A stretch of 5,764 nt of DNA from Nitrosomonadales bacterium (GTDB taxonomy: Bacteria; Pseudomonadota; Gammaproteobacteria; Burkholderiales; Nitrosomonadaceae): the NCBI GenBank assembly GCA_004525885.1, contig SPBV01000116.1:1-5764 (forward strand), given 5' to 3'. Made by a program: the position numbers and the translations under genes. The notes under the pieces were generated by a model, which worked only from the letters and a program-made list of their open reading frames with translations, did not search any database and was not told the origin of the DNA. This document shows, piece by piece, positions 5,615 to 5,764 of the stretch; within the stretch, counting starts at the first letter, position 1; each line of letters starts with the position of its first letter.

Positions 5615-5764
5615 ATGGTGGTTAAGTACAACCCCGTCTTTTTACCAGGATTGCTGTTTGTACTTGCGATTCACGGCGCGTTACTTTACGTGCTTTGGAA
5701 TCAACGACTAATTCCTCCACCTGAACAAATTTCTAAGATTTTCGTAAATCTTGTTACGATGCCA
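5615..5764 (+). CDS. tonB: TonB-type energy transducer, N-terminal fragment
   Basis: The first 50 codons of a gene that continues beyond the window. The short cytosolic start MVVKYNP is followed by a single membrane helix (about residues 8–28, FLPGLLFVLAIHGALLYVLW) containing a His-Gly pair as in the TonB membrane anchor (compare SxxxH in TonB of other species). After the helix come RLIPPPEQISKIFVNLV, similar to the start of many betaproteobacterial TonB proteins. TonB couples the ExbB–ExbD proton motor to outer-membrane receptors. The proline-rich spacer and C-terminal domain would lie outside the window, so TolA or another TonB-like protein is not excluded. There is no clear ribosome binding site; the 2-base gap after the thioredoxin-like gene suggests coupled translation. 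Confidence 0.75.
   Translation, partial: MVVKYNPVFLPGLLFVLAIHGALLYVLWNQRLIPPPEQISKIFVNLVTMP

Overview
The window looks like chromosomal DNA of a fairly AT-rich betaproteobacterium. The gene sets yhdP–nitrilase–tldD and sigma factor–DUF3619–DUF3106–RDD are both arrangements I associate with that class, and Nitrosomonadales-like genomes are my best guess. The lineage is inferred from gene content and protein motifs only; no rRNA or other marker is present.

Layout. (1) Positions 1–2654, plus strand: the last codons of a YhdP/TIGR02099-type AsmA-like protein, then a Nit1-type carbon-nitrogen hydrolase, then the zinc metalloprotease TldD, closely spaced and probably one operon. (2) Positions 2677–4378, minus strand, convergent with tldD: read in transcription order, an ECF-like sigma factor, a single-pass DUF3619 protein coupled to it by an ATGA overlap, a broken DUF3106-type exported protein, and an RDD-family membrane protein. 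(3) Positions 4379–5114: about 735 bases, very AT-rich, without a credible gene. It holds a small palindrome, an imperfect 15-bp direct repeat and a terminator-like hairpin. (4) Positions 5115–5764, plus strand: an exported thioredoxin-like protein with a CxxC site, followed 2 bases later by the N-terminus of a TonB-type energy transducer that runs off the window.

The most notable content is in the sigma-factor operon. The DUF3106 gene expected between DUF3619 and RDD is still visible as one reading frame from 3456 to 3148. It keeps a clean signal peptide and the start of the domain, but is interrupted by TAG and TAA codons where Trp and Gln would be expected, and then loses similarity. The sigma factor at the head of the same operon has no ATG, GTG or TTG codon in front of its conserved N-terminus. 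The only start that keeps the whole protein is a CTG at 4378 with an AGG 8 bases upstream. Together these suggest an envelope-linked sigma-factor module that is decaying, or is expressed in an unusual way. The flanking operons look intact and ordinary. I did not find a mobile element, CRISPR array, RNA gene or defence system.
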